Positions 63,307 through 64,000 of a DNA stretch of 64,000 bases are shown here, in pieces (the stretch's first letter is position 1; each line of letters begins with the position of its first letter). Location of the stretch: the NCBI RefSeq assembly GCF_900143235.1, contig NZ_FRDF01000003.1:102001-166000 (forward strand), read 5' to 3'. The translations under genes were made by a program, and so were the position numbers. The notes beneath the pieces are model-generated. The model was given only the letters and a program-made list of their open reading frames with translations. It did not search any database and had not been told where the DNA came from. Source of the DNA: Erythrobacter sanguineus. GTDB taxonomy: Bacteria > Pseudomonadota > Alphaproteobacteria > Sphingomonadales > Sphingomonadaceae.

Positions 63307-64000
63307 TCAGTTCGTCTGCCCCATGTTTTCCCCAGGAGGCAGTTCGGGCGGGAAGTTGTTGAGCTGACGCCAGATTTCGTAACCGACTGGCACGGTTTCG
63401 AGCAGCACCCAGGCCTGCGCCTTGGCCCCGAAGCGGACAAACCGTTCTTCCGGCCAGGGGTGCGCATCGGTCTTGTCTTCGGCGATCAGCACCCGGAAGC
63501 GGCCATTGGGCTGGGCCGACTGGTCGACCGCCACCACGACCCCGCCAAAGGTGCCAACCGCGACCGAAGGCCAGCCGGAAAACTGCACCGCGGGCCAGCC
63601 TTCGAACATGATCCGCGCCTTGTCGCCGCGCTTGACCAGCGCGACGTCGCGTCCGTCGATGAAGATTTCGACCACGCGTTCGGCGTTGTCCGGCACGAAG
63701 GTGGCCAGCACGTCGCCGGCGTTGATATAGGTCGCTGCGTCGCCGGCATTGAGGCTCTGGATAAAGCCATCGCGGGGGGCGCGCACGATCTGCACCGACT
63801 GGCGCGACAGGTTGACATCGGCGCGGTTGAGATTGGCCTGCGCGGCGGCGACCCGGCCTTCCATCTCGGCAATCCGGATCTGCGCCTGTTCATAGTCGCG
63901 GCGGGCGGCAAGCCCGGCTTCGAACAATTCGCGCGCCCGGCGTTCATCGAGCCGTGCGGTGGCAAGCGCGCTGCGTGCGGCCTGCAATTGCAGTTCGACC
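63307..64000 (-). CDS. HlyD-family periplasmic adaptor, N-terminus outside window
   Basis: About 231 residues visible; the frame is open at the right edge (V-E-L-Q-L-Q before the shown start), so the gene continues beyond it. A coiled-coil hairpin ('ARELFEAGLAARRDYEQAQIRIAEMEGRVAAAQANL') is followed by the lipoyl/beta-barrel part 'IVRAPRDGFIQSLNAGDAATYINAGDVLATFVP'. It bridges an inner-membrane pump, expected further right, to the TolC-like protein. The family is clear; the substrate is not. Confidence 0.88.
   Translation of the reverse strand, partial: VELQLQAARSALATARLDERRARELFEAGLAARRDYEQAQIRIAEMEGRVAAAQANLNRADVNLSRQSVQIVRAPRDGFIQSLNAGDAATYINAGDVLATFVPDNAERVVEIFIDGRDVALVKRGDKARIMFEGWPAVQFSGWPSVAVGTFGGVVVAVDQSAQPNGRFRVLIAEDKTDAHPWPEERFVRFGAKAQAWVLLETVPVGYEIWRQLNNFPPELPPGENMGQTN

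Overview
The window is chromosomal DNA of a high-GC alphaproteobacterium. The gene set points to Sphingomonadales, most likely Erythrobacteraceae: a ChpT phosphotransferase of the CtrA pathway, ATP12, GatCAB, an alpha-type RpoH, MlaE with a fused STAS domain, DUF3297, TIGR02186 beside a TauE exporter, and NKAE in the first G domain of Der. The family-level assignment is inference from gene content; no rRNA is present.

Layout. 1-1836: three uncharacterised genes of visibly lower GC (a gene cut by the window edge, a DUF6339-like protein and a small winged-helix-like protein). They abut the 3' end of tRNA-Val(CAC), so this looks like the edge of an integrated accessory (defence-type) island. 2343-13263: housekeeping: SppA, PyrB with an apparently inactive dihydroorotase, a ParA ATPase with a ribbon-helix-helix-like partner, two SPOR-domain proteins, a DUF418 membrane protein, and the Bfd/bacterioferritin iron pair behind a Fur-like box. 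13303-23242: Der, tRNA-Leu(UAG), trigger factor with a lysine/alanine-rich tail, an acyltransferase and an amidase lying between tig and clpP, then ClpP and ClpX. 23376-28516: a collapsed phosphatase pseudogene, then a compact leftward cluster of MtgA, a shortened CDF transporter, an ECF sigma factor, its anti-sigma factor and a fasciclin protein, which resembles the SigK/RskA/MPT83 arrangement; then an M20 peptidase. 28694-36847: RpoH, RluD, an M67 peptidase, ChpT, an AmpD-like amidase, RNase P RNA, UDP-glucose dehydrogenase, a phosphoesterase, a SIMPL protein and a glyoxalase. 36969-46300: an NfrB-like glycosyltransferase with an NfrA-C-terminus-like partner, a TauE exporter pair, a HerA-like ATPase, QueE, and a TetR/serine-hydrolase operon behind two identical-core palindromic operators. 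46452-64000: ValS, a four-gene Mla lipid-transport operon, a five-gene leftward operon joined throughout by 4-nt stop/start overlaps (CrcB, RluC, HAD phosphatase, small membrane protein, ATP12), S21, FKBP, GatC-GatA-small membrane ORF-GatB, GFA, TrmL, and the end of a TolC/HlyD export operon.

Most promising for novelty: the tRNA-Val-bordered island end; a dispersed intergenic palindromic repeat of about 95 bp present at least three times with a compensatory base-pair change; the sigma/anti-sigma/fasciclin module with an embedded remodelled CDF protein; and the minimal NfrB/NfrA-like glycan pair. No CRISPR array, transposase or rRNA was seen.
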